This document shows, piece by piece, positions 57,033 to 64,000 of a DNA stretch of 64,000 nt. This DNA comes from Prevotella sp. (lineage in GTDB: Bacteria; Bacteroidota; Bacteroidia; Bacteroidales; Bacteroidaceae). The DNA lies in NCBI GenBank assembly GCA_017615355.1, contig JAGAAJ010000046.1:1-64000 (forward strand). The letters run 5' to 3'. Under the pieces are notes generated by a model that worked only from the letters and a program-made list of their open reading frames with translations, ran no database searches and was not told the origin of the DNA. Positions within the stretch are counted from its first letter, which is position 1. Each line of letters starts with the position of its first letter. The position numbers and the translations under genes were made by a program.

Positions 57033-57661
57033 AAGTCTGTCTTACGCATAAAAGTGATTTCGTAATAATAGGGATAGACATAGCTGGAAGCCACGCTATG
57101 ACCCTGAGAATGAGGCACGATGAGACGCACCTTGGCAATCTGATCGTCTTCAGTACGTGGACGGCCCACGTTGATATAGCTGAGCGGTGCCAGGAATCCT
57201 GCGGGCACGGTGCCTGAGTTGTAGGTGCTGATCCACGCACCGCTGGTGAACGAGGCGGTAAAGGTATTGCCGCTTCTGCTCACATTCATGACGTCTACAT
57301 CGTAGGGATTAGTGATGTTGTAGACATACATCGTATCAAGCAGACAGCGCTCGAAGAAACGTACCAGCAGGTCGCTGGTCTCGCCGTCCTGCAACGGTGT
57401 ACCGCAGCCTTGGCTCATAATCTGCATATAGACGCCATTATTCTCCAAATAGACAAACTCACGCTTGTCGACATTGGTCGTATTGCCTTGTGCGTGGAAC
57501 TGCTGCTCGGTGATGACCACAAAGGCGGAATCGTTGAGCAGCTGGCGGATGGCCTTGCGCTCCTTTTCCTTCTTGTCGCCGTAGGTCTCATAGTCGTTGC
57601 ACGACGTGAAGATGCCCAGCAGCAGGCTCAGTGGCAGGAGCAGCATCATTGCTTTTCTCAT
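57029..57661 (-). CDS. DUF4827 lipoprotein
   Basis: The product has 210 residues starting MRKAMMLLLPLSLLLGIFTS and a Cys at about 21 (lipobox FTSC). The core (ETYGDKKEKERKAIRQLLND, ENNGVYMQIMSQGCGTPLQD, RLIVPHSQGH) matches DUF4827, which resembles FKBP-like peptidyl-prolyl isomerases; isomerase activity is inferred only from fold. It is the first gene of a DUF4827-glmM-TlpA operon with promoter at 57691-57699. Confidence 0.83.
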   Translation of the reverse strand: MRKAMMLLLPLSLLLGIFTSCNDYETYGDKKEKERKAIRQLLNDSAFVVITEQQFHAQGNTTNVDKREFVYLENNGVYMQIMSQGCGTPLQDGETSDLLVRFFERCLLDTMYVYNITNPYDVDVMNVSRSGNTFTASFTSGAWISTYNSGTVPAGFLAPLSYINVGRPRTEDDQIAKVRLIVPHSQGHSVASSYVYPYYYEITFMRKTDL

Positions 57662-57690
57662 AGTCGTTCTATCCTTTTCATTTTGCGGGT

Positions 57691-57699
57691 GCAAAGGTA
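57691..57699 (-). promoter_or_regulatory. -7 box TACCTTTGC for the DUF4827-glmM operon
   Basis: TACCTTTGC on the minus strand lies 29 nt before the ATG at 57661. Confidence 0.65.
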
Positions 57700-57802
57700 C
57701 GAAAAACAAGAGAACTACGAAAAAAAATAGCTCAGTTTTTGGAAATTCTAACTTATTTTATCCTAAAACCAAGCTATTTGTTTATACGGAATGTTAGCGG
57801 AA

Positions 57803-58840
57803 TCACACCAACAGCTTCTCGAAAGCCAGGATGGCCTGCTTAGCGATTTCTACAGCCTCATCGATTGAACAGGAAAGGCGACCGCCGGATGCGTTCAAAT
57901 GGCCGCCACCATTGAAGAACTGCGCCGCCATCTCGTTGCAGGGAAACTGGTCGACCGAGCGCAGGCTCACCCAGACGAGGTTGTCCTTCTCGGTGTCTTC
58001 GCGCAAAGAAATACTCAGCTTGTGGCCCTTGATCTGCAAAGGCATGTTCACCAGCCCCTCGGCATCGCCCTTCATAAAGTGGAATCGCTTCATGTCAGCA
58101 CGTGTGATGGTGAAATAGCTGGCGTGGCGGGCGTTGTCAACCACAAGTCGCTGGTACATGACGAAACCCATCAGACGCAGACGGTCTTCAGAGAAGTTGT
58201 GATAGACGTTGCGGTAGATCTTGTCCTTGTTGATGTGCTTGGTGAGCAGCTGCGAGATAATAAAGAAGATGTCGCACGAGTCGCTGTTGTAGGTGAAGGC
58301 CCCCGTGTCGGTCATCATGCCGCAGTAGAGAGGCACGGCAAAATGCTTCGTCAGCTGGTCGAAGCAGCCAAGCTGCCAGACGATGCGGAAGACGAGCTCG
58401 CAGGTGCTGCTGGCCTCGGGATGCGAGATGACAAGGGTGGCGTCGACGGTGGGGTCGAGATGGTGGTCGATAAGCACTTTCTTTGCGGGGGAGCTGCAAA
58501 GTGCACCCTCCATATCAGCCGTACGATTTTCGGCATTAAAATCGAGGCAGAACACCAGGTCGGCATGCTTTAGCACGAAGTCGCAACCCTCGCGGTGTTT
58601 GTCGTAGCGGATGAGCTTCTCAGAGTTGGGCAGCCAATGCAGATAGTCGGGATACTGGTCGGGTACAAAGACCTGCGGCTCCTTGCCATAGACCGACTTC
58701 AGCACCTCAGCCCACGCCAAGCACGAGCCGAGGGCATCGCCGTCGGGATTCTGGTGGCACACGCACACAATGGTGTCACTCTCTTTTATCAGCTTCAGCA
58801 ACTGCTCCTGCTGCTCAAGGGTAATGATGTTATTCAGCAT
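57803..58840 (-). CDS. nrnA: DHH-family phosphoesterase (NrnA-like oligoribonuclease)
   Basis: The product has 345 residues starting MLNNIITLEQQEQ at 58840. DHH motifs are NPDGDALGSCLAW, DHH in VLIDHHLDPTVDA, and the DHHA1 signature GGGHLNASGGRLS near the C-terminus. NrnA proteins degrade short RNAs and pAp. A longer in-frame extension upstream crosses a palindromic repeat (58857-58886) and the end of the neighbouring gene, so 58840 is the better start. Probably co-transcribed with the nucleotidyltransferase 47 nt upstream. Confidence 0.92.
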   Translation of the reverse strand: MLNNIITLEQQEQLLKLIKESDTIVCVCHQNPDGDALGSCLAWAEVLKSVYGKEPQVFVPDQYPDYLHWLPNSEKLIRYDKHREGCDFVLKHADLVFCLDFNAENRTADMEGALCSSPAKKVLIDHHLDPTVDATLVISHPEASSTCELVFRIVWQLGCFDQLTKHFAVPLYCGMMTDTGAFTYNSDSCDIFFIISQLLTKHINKDKIYRNVYHNFSEDRLRLMGFVMYQRLVVDNARHASYFTITRADMKRFHFMKGDAEGLVNMPLQIKGHKLSISLREDTEKDNLVWVSLRSVDQFPCNEMAAQFFNGGGHLNASGGRLSCSIDEAVEIAKQAILAFEKLLV

Positions 58841-58856
58841 AGAGGTAATAAAAAAG

Positions 58857-58886
58857 CCCCCTCCCTTCGGAGGGGGTTGGGAGAGG
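58857..58886. repeat. GC-rich palindromic element between nucleotidyltransferase and nrnA
   Basis: CCCCCTCCCTTCGGAGGGGG is a nearly perfect palindrome. It is the cleanest copy of the element seen in frame in four other genes and may also act as a hairpin in this transcript. Confidence 0.75.
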
Positions 58887-58887
58887 C

Positions 58888-59829
58888 TTAGAACAGCTTG
58901 TTGGGATAGACGCCCTCGTCGACCAGTTTCTGGATGCGGTCGACAGTGGCCTGACGGTCGGCGGCGTAGGTCACACCAAACCACTTGCTGGTGGTGTCAA
59001 GCACCTCGCAGGTGGCCGTTCCCTCAGTAATCAGCTTGTTCACCATCAGCGGGATGAAGAACTCAGCCTTCAGGTTCTCCATGTTCTTCGGATCGCTGAG
59101 GAACTCCTTGAAATAGGCCTCGCTGTAGTCGAAGTAGTCAGGCGTGAAGCCCCACATATTCATCGACACGGGTACGTTTTCCTCCAGCGGCTGCCATTTG
59201 CCCTGCTCGTCCTTGAAGCGGATGACCTGATCGGCCTCACCGGCCTTTGAGCCGTCCTCGGCGCAACGTACAATCTCCGTACGTTCCACGACATCGGTAA
59301 GGTGGCGCTTGTCGTTATAGGCGCAGACACCACGGGCTACAGTGCCGTTCTCGCTCAGCGTGTTGCTTACGCGGAAACCCACCATCGCATACTCATTCTT
59401 CGAGCCTTCCTTCAGACCAGCCAGGAACTTGCCAATCTGCATGAAGGCATCGCGGCCGTAGAAGTCGTCGCAGTTGATGACACAGAAGGGCTCCTTGATA
59501 ACGTCCTTACCCATCAGCACGGCGTGATTGGTGCCCCAAGGTTTTACACGCCCCTCGGGAACAGAGAAACCAGCAGGCAGTGCGTCGAGTGCCTGGAAGC
59601 AGAGCTCACAGGGCACCTGACCCTCATACTTCGAAAGGATCTGCGTGCGGAACTGCTCCTCAAAGTCCTTGCGGATAACCCAGACGATTTTACCAAAGCC
59701 TGCCTGGATGGCGTCGTAGATACTATAGTCCATAATGGTCTCGCCGTTGGGGCCCAGACCGTCGAGCTGCTTCAGTCCGCCGTAGCGGCTGCCCATGCCA
59801 GCAGCGAGCAAGAATAATGTCGGTTTCAT
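58888..59829 (-). CDS. sugar-phosphate nucleotidyltransferase family protein
   Basis: The product has 313 residues. The N-terminal LLAAGMGSRYGGLKQLDGLG and YSIYDAIQAGF are typical of nucleotidyltransferases that activate sugar phosphates; VINCDDFYGRDAF holds the metal-binding Asp, and FFIPLMVNKLITEG with a C-terminal segment complete the domain. Substrate cannot be told from sequence (the family includes UTP-glucose-1-phosphate and related transferases). Its own promoter is at 59864-59872. Confidence 0.85.
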   Translation of the reverse strand: MKPTLFLLAAGMGSRYGGLKQLDGLGPNGETIMDYSIYDAIQAGFGKIVWVIRKDFEEQFRTQILSKYEGQVPCELCFQALDALPAGFSVPEGRVKPWGTNHAVLMGKDVIKEPFCVINCDDFYGRDAFMQIGKFLAGLKEGSKNEYAMVGFRVSNTLSENGTVARGVCAYNDKRHLTDVVERTEIVRCAEDGSKAGEADQVIRFKDEQGKWQPLEENVPVSMNMWGFTPDYFDYSEAYFKEFLSDPKNMENLKAEFFIPLMVNKLITEGTATCEVLDTTSKWFGVTYAADRQATVDRIQKLVDEGVYPNKLF

Positions 59830-59863
59830 AGTTCGTTGAGTGTTTATTGTTGAGTATTAGTTT

Positions 59864-59872
59864 GCAAAAGTA
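59864..59872 (-). promoter_or_regulatory. -7 box TACTTTTGC for the nucleotidyltransferase
   Basis: TACTTTTGC on the minus strand lies 34 nt before the ATG at 59829. Confidence 0.6.
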
Positions 59873-59946
59873 CATATTTTTTCTGACAACGGGACACTTT
59901 TCGGTATTTTTTTAGTAAAAAACGCTGCAAGCCCCACTTTTTTCAT

Positions 59947-59955
59947 TACCTTTGC
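59947..59955 (+). promoter_or_regulatory. -7 box TACCTTTGC for the LRR lipoprotein
   Basis: TACCTTTGC lies 30 nt before the ATG at 59986. Confidence 0.65.
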
Positions 59956-59985
59956 ACCCAGTATCGAACAAAACACTCAACAACA

Positions 59986-60600
59986 ATGAAGAAGACATTT
60001 TTCTGGGCCCTGCTGCTCACAGTGAGCATGACGGCCTGCAAGGGAGGTAAGTCTGGCGATGCAGCCACAGAAGAAAAGGAGAAGGCCGTGGGCCTGGCCA
60101 TCGATGAGGAGCACTTCCCCGATCCTGGCCTGCGTGGTGCCATTGCCAAGACCAGCTCCGGTGAGGACGACATCCTGACCGACTACGAACTGGAGGACTT
60201 CTGGCTCCTTGACGTCAACTATGGTGAGGTGGCAAGCCTAAAGGGTATCGAGCTGCTGCCCAACCTTTCTTCGGTGCATTTAAACGGTTTCCAAGGTGCA
60301 TCTATCGATGTGAGCAAGAACACGAAGCTAAAGGAAATCTACTGCTGCGACTCGCCACAGCTGACGTCGCTGACGCTGGGTGAGCAGCCCGAGCTTGAGA
60401 CACTCAACATCAACAACACAAACATCTCGAGCATCGACCTGACGCAATGTCCCAAGCTGAAGACGCTACGCATGAAGGAAACGCCCATCGGTGCCGTCGA
60501 CCTGTCGGGCTGTCCCGAGCTGGAGGAAATCGAGTGTGACCCCGTGCTCATACCCGGCCTTGACCTCTCGGCCTGTCCCAAAGCCGGTTTCGGGGATTAA
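59986..60600 (+). CDS. leucine-rich repeat lipoprotein
   Basis: The product has 204 residues with a signal peptide ending MTAC (lipobox Cys about 18). After an acidic helical part (EEHFPDPGLRGAIAKTSSGE) come four or more LRR turns with the pattern xxLxxLxIxxTxIxxIDLxxCPxL (LETLNINNTNISSIDLTQCP, LKTLRMKETPIGAVDLSGCP). LRR lipoproteins usually mediate binding to proteins or host surfaces; partner unknown. Its stop overlaps the stop of the convergent acyltransferase by 3-4 nt, at a 9-bp inverted repeat (TTAACGTGA/TCACGTTAA). Confidence 0.83.
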   Translation: MKKTFFWALLLTVSMTACKGGKSGDAATEEKEKAVGLAIDEEHFPDPGLRGAIAKTSSGEDDILTDYELEDFWLLDVNYGEVASLKGIELLPNLSSVHLNGFQGASIDVSKNTKLKEIYCCDSPQLTSLTLGEQPELETLNINNTNISSIDLTQCPKLKTLRMKETPIGAVDLSGCPELEEIECDPVLIPGLDLSACPKAGFGD

Positions 60601-60625
60601 CGTGAATTCGTCGAACTCACGTTAA
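60597..60625. terminator. hairpin at the convergent stop codons
   Basis: TTAACGTGA (60597-60605) and TCACGTTAA (60617-60625) form a perfect 9-bp stem spanning both stops. There is no T-run on the plus strand, so terminator activity is uncertain. Confidence 0.35.
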
Positions 60626-61718
60626 AATAGCGAGCGATTTTCTCCCACAATACAATTCTCATTAAATCAAGAAGAAAAGAAATCAAATAAATAACCGATA
60701 AAAAAAGGAACAACAATAATAGAGAACAAATAGTAGAGTTGTTAACGTATATCCAACAGCCAATTGGATAAAAGATTTTTTCATAAAAATAAGTTGAATC
60801 ATGAAACAAATATACAGCAAAACTAGATGTTCCCAAAAGAGCAATTGTCTTATAGCTATTAAGCTTCAGTTTCGAGAAGAAAATCAACAACAATACTGAC
60901 AGGCAAACAGTAAAGGGAGAAGAATACTGCATCAACAATTCAGCCCATTTAACATTTCCTTTTATAGCCATTAATGTACATAGAAGGACGGTAATAAACA
61001 AAACCAACAAATAACCAACAGCAACCTTACTTATTGATATTTTATCATACAATTCGTTGTGTATTCTTAGGAATCGAGCAATAAGATATAAACCCAAAAA
61101 GACCAAGGGTGAGCAACCATGATCAAAATAGGGCGAGCGATCAAACCAGCCATACACGAACTGGAACAAATAAAAACAGATTATAACGACCATCAAATTC
61201 CTCTTTGTCGAATTCTCTACAAAAGAATTCAATATTGGAGACAATATATATAGTAGCAAATAGGCTGGAACAAACCAATAATCACTAAAGAAAATATAAT
61301 GAACAAACTTTGCAATAGAGAAATGAATATCTTCATACGAAAAGACAAAAACAAGATACCCGAGTATTGAAAAGAACCAAACTTGGAAAAAAAGACTTAG
61401 CAATTTCTTTATGTTGGGCCTTATACCATACCAACCGGAAATCAGAACAAACATATTTACACAGACCATAGCAACACATTTCATTAACGTATAACCAAAA
61501 ATCTGCAATTCATTATATGTTGTTATTGGGGCATATTTTTGAGCAATCCCCCAATAATTCACATGATAAACCATTACCAGACACATTGCAGTGATACGCA
61601 TCAAATCCATATTGGCATCTCTCCTGCCTCCTGTTAGGTTGGATTTGCCGCTCGACCTTTGGTCGCTTGTTACTGATGAAACGCTAGAATCTTGCCGCTG
61701 TGAGTATATGGTTTTCAT
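60597..61718 (-). CDS. membrane acyltransferase (acyltransferase 3 family)
   Basis: The product has 373 residues with about ten membrane segments. The family start is NMDLMRITAMCLVMVYHVNY with the catalytic His, and FVLISGWYGIRP follows; WecH/OafA-like enzymes transfer acetyl or other acyl groups to surface glycans. The coding DNA is conspicuously AT-rich from 60600 to about 61620, unlike the genes on both sides, so transfer from another organism is likely. The first 35 residues (to about SGKSNLTGGRRD) are Ser-rich, GC-richer and not family-like. Confidence 0.88.
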   Translation of the reverse strand: MKTIYSQRQDSSVSSVTSDQRSSGKSNLTGGRRDANMDLMRITAMCLVMVYHVNYWGIAQKYAPITTYNELQIFGYTLMKCVAMVCVNMFVLISGWYGIRPNIKKLLSLFFQVWFFSILGYLVFVFSYEDIHFSIAKFVHYIFFSDYWFVPAYLLLYILSPILNSFVENSTKRNLMVVIICFYLFQFVYGWFDRSPYFDHGCSPLVFLGLYLIARFLRIHNELYDKISISKVAVGYLLVLFITVLLCTLMAIKGNVKWAELLMQYSSPFTVCLSVLLLIFFSKLKLNSYKTIALLGTSSFAVYLFHDSTYFYEKIFYPIGCWIYVNNSTICSLLLLFLFLSVIYLISFLLDLMRIVLWEKIARYFNVSSTNSR

Positions 61719-61730
61719 AAGCTTCGTGGA

Positions 61731-64000
61731 TTAGAACGGATAGCCGATGGCGATATGCAACGTGTGCATATCCTTGAAACGGGGAATGTTGAAGTAGCCG
61801 CCGTGACCTGTGTCGTAGGGAAGGTGCAGGCCGAAGCCCCAGTCTACTCGCAGGACGAGGAAATCGAGGTCGTAGCGCAGGCCGATGCCTGTGCCGGTGG
61901 CCAACTGCTTAAAGAAATTGCGGGCGCGGAACTTCCAACCTGAGAAGAGCTCGTTCCAGGCATCAACGAACTCGTTGACATCACCCCCGACTTCTCCATC
62001 CTCAATGTCATCGTTGCTGAGAGTCCAGTCCTCTGAGTTCCACACGTTGCCTGCATCGAGGAACACGGCGCCATAAAGGTTGCCGGTGAGCCGTTTGCGC
62101 CACTCGAGATTCATCAGCACTTTCACGTCGCCATTCTGCAACATGTAGGAGAACTGGCGGTTATTGCCCAGTCCCGGGAATGCGCCCGGACCAATGCTGC
62201 GCACGGGGAAGGCACGGATGCTATTGGCACCACCCACGTAGAACATTTCACTGAAGGGACCCGTGTCGCTGTTGCCATAGCTCCACATCAGGCCGTAGTT
62301 CAGGTGAGCCACAAGCTTCGATGTGTTGCTCAGCGTCCAGGTCTTGGTCAGGTCGGTCTCAATCTTCAGGAACTGCGAATAGGGGTTCTTGAACAGCGTC
62401 TTGTCTTTCTGGTTCCAGCCATTGCCCTGTATGAGCACGTCGTAGAGGGCGGTGACGTTGCCTGCCTCCTCTACTGACGTCTCCCATCGTATGGGGTTGC
62501 GATAGTTGGATGGCGAGGCATAGGTATAGGTATAGCGCATCTTCGGGATGAAATAGTCATCCATCGTGGTAAGCAGATAGGGATTCTCGCCCAACAAGCT
62601 GTCGAAGCGCTCTGTATGGCTGTTCATAAACTGATATTTCAATGTGATGGGCGAGAACTCATGGCGGCTGGTCTCCGACGGTTGCCAACGATAAGTCCAC
62701 TCACCGCTCACAATATGCATCTTGTAATAGCTGGGGCGGCGCACCACATCGCTTGACACCTTCAACAGGGTAGAGGGCGGCGTGTAGAAGCGGCGGAAAC
62801 GACGGCGACGTCTTTCAGGGAGAGTAGAACTAGTTGCACTAGTAGGGCTAGTCGGACTAGTTGAGCTAGTATTTCTAGTTCTCCTGCGACTGAAGCGGGG
62901 GAACAGAATCCTTGGGAACTCGATGCTGGCATCGGCACCATACTGATAGCTGTTCATATCCTTGCCCTTGGACGAGGTCTCCCATTCATAGGCACCATGC
63001 AGATTGATGTCGAGCTTCTCGCCACCACGGAAAGCATTGCGGCGTGTCAAACCGATCTTCAGCTCCGGCCCCAACCGGCCTATCGTGCGATTGATGAAAT
63101 TGGTCTCTACATAGAAGTCGTAGGGCTTGTCAAAGACGCAGTCGAGCAACAGGTCGAGGGTATCGGAAGGGGGTGAGAGGTGAGAGGTGTGAGGTGTGAA
63201 GTGAGAGGTGAGAGGTGAGAAGTGAGAGCTCTGTCGCGGCGTAAACTGGAAGTCAATCGTGGAGAACACCCCTGTAGCATTCACCTTCTGCATGGACTCC
63301 TGATAGGCATCGTAGCTAAACAGGTGGCGCGGACGCAGCTTCAACCCCTGCAGGATGACGCCCGGACGAATGGGCACATGCTTACCGCTAAACAACACTT
63401 TCAGCGACCGACGGCCCATGATGCTGTCAGTCTTATCCATCATAGAGCGGCGCAGACGCACGCTGGTGGTGCCTATATACCAAGGACGTAAGGCCTGCTC
63501 GGGTAGCGAATCGGCCAGCTGCAGGCGCAATGTGGCAATGTAGGGACCGATGGGATGACCCTCCTCAGCACGTGCCGTTCCGATGGTGTCGGCCAGGAAA
63601 GAGGCATAGTTGGACTGATAATAGTAGTAGCCGTTATTACGGAAGAGCTGACTCAGACGGGTACGCTCATCGTCAAGGTTCTGCACACTGAAGGCGTCGC
63701 CTGGCTGCAGCGTGCTCTCCATGAGGGTGGAGTCGATGAGATGCTGCATGGCTGGCGGGAAACCGACATAAGTAAGCGTGTCCACACGGAACAGCGAGTC
63801 CATCTTTACGGTATAGGCAATCTTCGCTTTCTTCGGATTCTTCTGCGGCACCTCACGGTAGCTGACATCACCATGCAGATAGCCGTGTGTGCGCAATACC
63901 TGCTTCGCCACCTGGGCACGCAGAGCGGGATTGACCTGGCTCATCAGCACAGGCGGTTTGGCGAAGAGCGAACCCAGCCAGCGACCAAACTTCGTCTTTG
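61731..64000 (-). CDS. partial BamA/TamA-family outer-membrane protein
   Basis: The frame is open to the right edge, so the N-terminus (probably signal and first POTRA domains) is missing; the visible part has over 750 residues. A POTRA-like region (TLTYVGFPPAMQHLIDSTLM, LSQLFRNNGYYYYQSNY) precedes a 16-strand-type barrel with NFFKQLATGTGIGLRYDLDF and the C-terminal HTLHIAIGYPF. TamA-like proteins help insert barrels or export. Two coding inserts are made of repeats: PLTSHFTPHTSHLSPPS (heptamers) and NTSSTSPTSPTSATSSTLP (CTAGT 9-mers), both in predicted loops. Confidence 0.9.
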   Translation of the reverse strand, partial: KTKFGRWLGSLFAKPPVLMSQVNPALRAQVAKQVLRTHGYLHGDVSYREVPQKNPKKAKIAYTVKMDSLFRVDTLTYVGFPPAMQHLIDSTLMESTLQPGDAFSVQNLDDERTRLSQLFRNNGYYYYQSNYASFLADTIGTARAEEGHPIGPYIATLRLQLADSLPEQALRPWYIGTTSVRLRRSMMDKTDSIMGRRSLKVLFSGKHVPIRPGVILQGLKLRPRHLFSYDAYQESMQKVNATGVFSTIDFQFTPRQSSHFSPLTSHFTPHTSHLSPPSDTLDLLLDCVFDKPYDFYVETNFINRTIGRLGPELKIGLTRRNAFRGGEKLDINLHGAYEWETSSKGKDMNSYQYGADASIEFPRILFPRFSRRRTRNTSSTSPTSPTSATSSTLPERRRRRFRRFYTPPSTLLKVSSDVVRRPSYYKMHIVSGEWTYRWQPSETSRHEFSPITLKYQFMNSHTERFDSLLGENPYLLTTMDDYFIPKMRYTYTYASPSNYRNPIRWETSVEEAGNVTALYDVLIQGNGWNQKDKTLFKNPYSQFLKIETDLTKTWTLSNTSKLVAHLNYGLMWSYGNSDTGPFSEMFYVGGANSIRAFPVRSIGPGAFPGLGNNRQFSYMLQNGDVKVLMNLEWRKRLTGNLYGAVFLDAGNVWNSEDWTLSNDDIEDGEVGGDVNEFVDAWNELFSGWKFRARNFFKQLATGTGIGLRYDLDFLVLRVDWGFGLHLPYDTGHGGYFNIPRFKDMHTLHIAIGYPF
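62826..62882. repeat. CTAGT 9-bp repeat, six units, in the BamA-like gene
   Basis: Six 9-bp units with core (A/G)CTAGT encode TSSTSPTSPTSATSS. The same unit appears in glmM (56176-56211). Confidence 0.7.
63173..63229. repeat. GAGAGGT heptamer tract in the BamA-like gene
   Basis: Eight consecutive 7-mers (GAGAGGT, GTGAGGT, GTGAAGT, GAGAAGT variants) encode SHFSPLTSHFTPHTSHL. The 56-bp tract is in frame now; a one-unit change would break the gene. Confidence 0.7.

Noticed and set aside
57803..58984. Longer NrnA start reading through SQPPPKGGGFF
   Set aside because: The extra N-terminus is encoded by the palindromic repeat and the end of the neighbouring gene; the ATG at 58840 gives the family start.

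Overview
The window comes from a bacterium of the order Bacteroidales, most likely Prevotellaceae (Prevotella or a close relative). The evidence is about two dozen copies of the Bacteroidetes -7 promoter box TAnnTTTGC, mostly weak Shine-Dalgarno sequences, Bacteroidales-only families (DUF4294, DUF4298, DUF4827, DUF6029, Omp28, DUF3109), a PorT-like protein and several secreted proteins ending in a type IX-like C-terminal tag (KGLYIVNGKKVIIK type). Most genes have fairly high GC. Two stretches are visibly AT-richer and look acquired: about 49.3-51.8 kb and 60.6-61.6 kb. I see no rRNA, CRISPR array, transposase or prophage.

Layout. 0-7 kb: a partial lipoprotein, a beta-helix secreted protein, a sirtuin, greA, a HIT protein, purN, then miaB and a PorT-like barrel on the minus strand. 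7-10.6 kb: a small ferredoxin, then pyrE, an SRPBCC protein, argH and a four-cysteine lipoprotein as one chain. 10.6-15.9 kb (minus): a LytTR/LytS-type two-component pair, a Cthe_2159-like carbohydrate-binding protein and a lipase-like lipoprotein. 16-21.6 kb: tRNA-Leu(UAA) followed by an apparently co-transcribed chain (uncharacterised protein, MscS channel, DUF4298, exported flavodoxin, NhaD antiporter, MATE pump). 21.7-28.9 kb: an SGNH hydrolase, two tandem solute-binding sensor kinases and an AraC regulator. 28.9-35.1 kb: DUF4294, then thioredoxin, DUF6029 and two Omp28-type proteins. 35-44.7 kb: gyrB, pnp, then M23 peptidase, tyrosine phosphatase, ung, DUF3109, and gpmI. 44.9-51.2 kb: a C10 cysteine protease, a WG-repeat protein, a 50-residue small protein and another tagged secreted protein. 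51.8-64 kb: a frameshifted recG, nrdG, DUF4827-glmM-TlpA-like, a DHH phosphoesterase, a nucleotidyltransferase, an LRR lipoprotein, an AT-rich acyltransferase and a partial BamA/TamA-type protein.

The most unusual content is in the repeats and in a few broken catalytic sites. (1) recG is split by a frameshift exactly at a duplicated 7-bp unit; removing one unit restores a 697-residue RecG. (2) Heptamer tracts of the same type lie at the start of a sensor kinase, in the protease pro-region, in the BamA-like protein and in several junctions. (3) The first of the two tandem kinases has tyrosine in place of the phosphoacceptor histidine, and the cluster has no receiver domain. (4) Two arrays of 21-bp GAGCCTCC repeats lie 22.7 kb apart. 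(5) A 44-bp copy of the recG 3' end brackets the AT-rich 2.6-kb segment, like an attachment-site duplication. (6) A short GC-rich palindrome is inserted in frame in four different genes.
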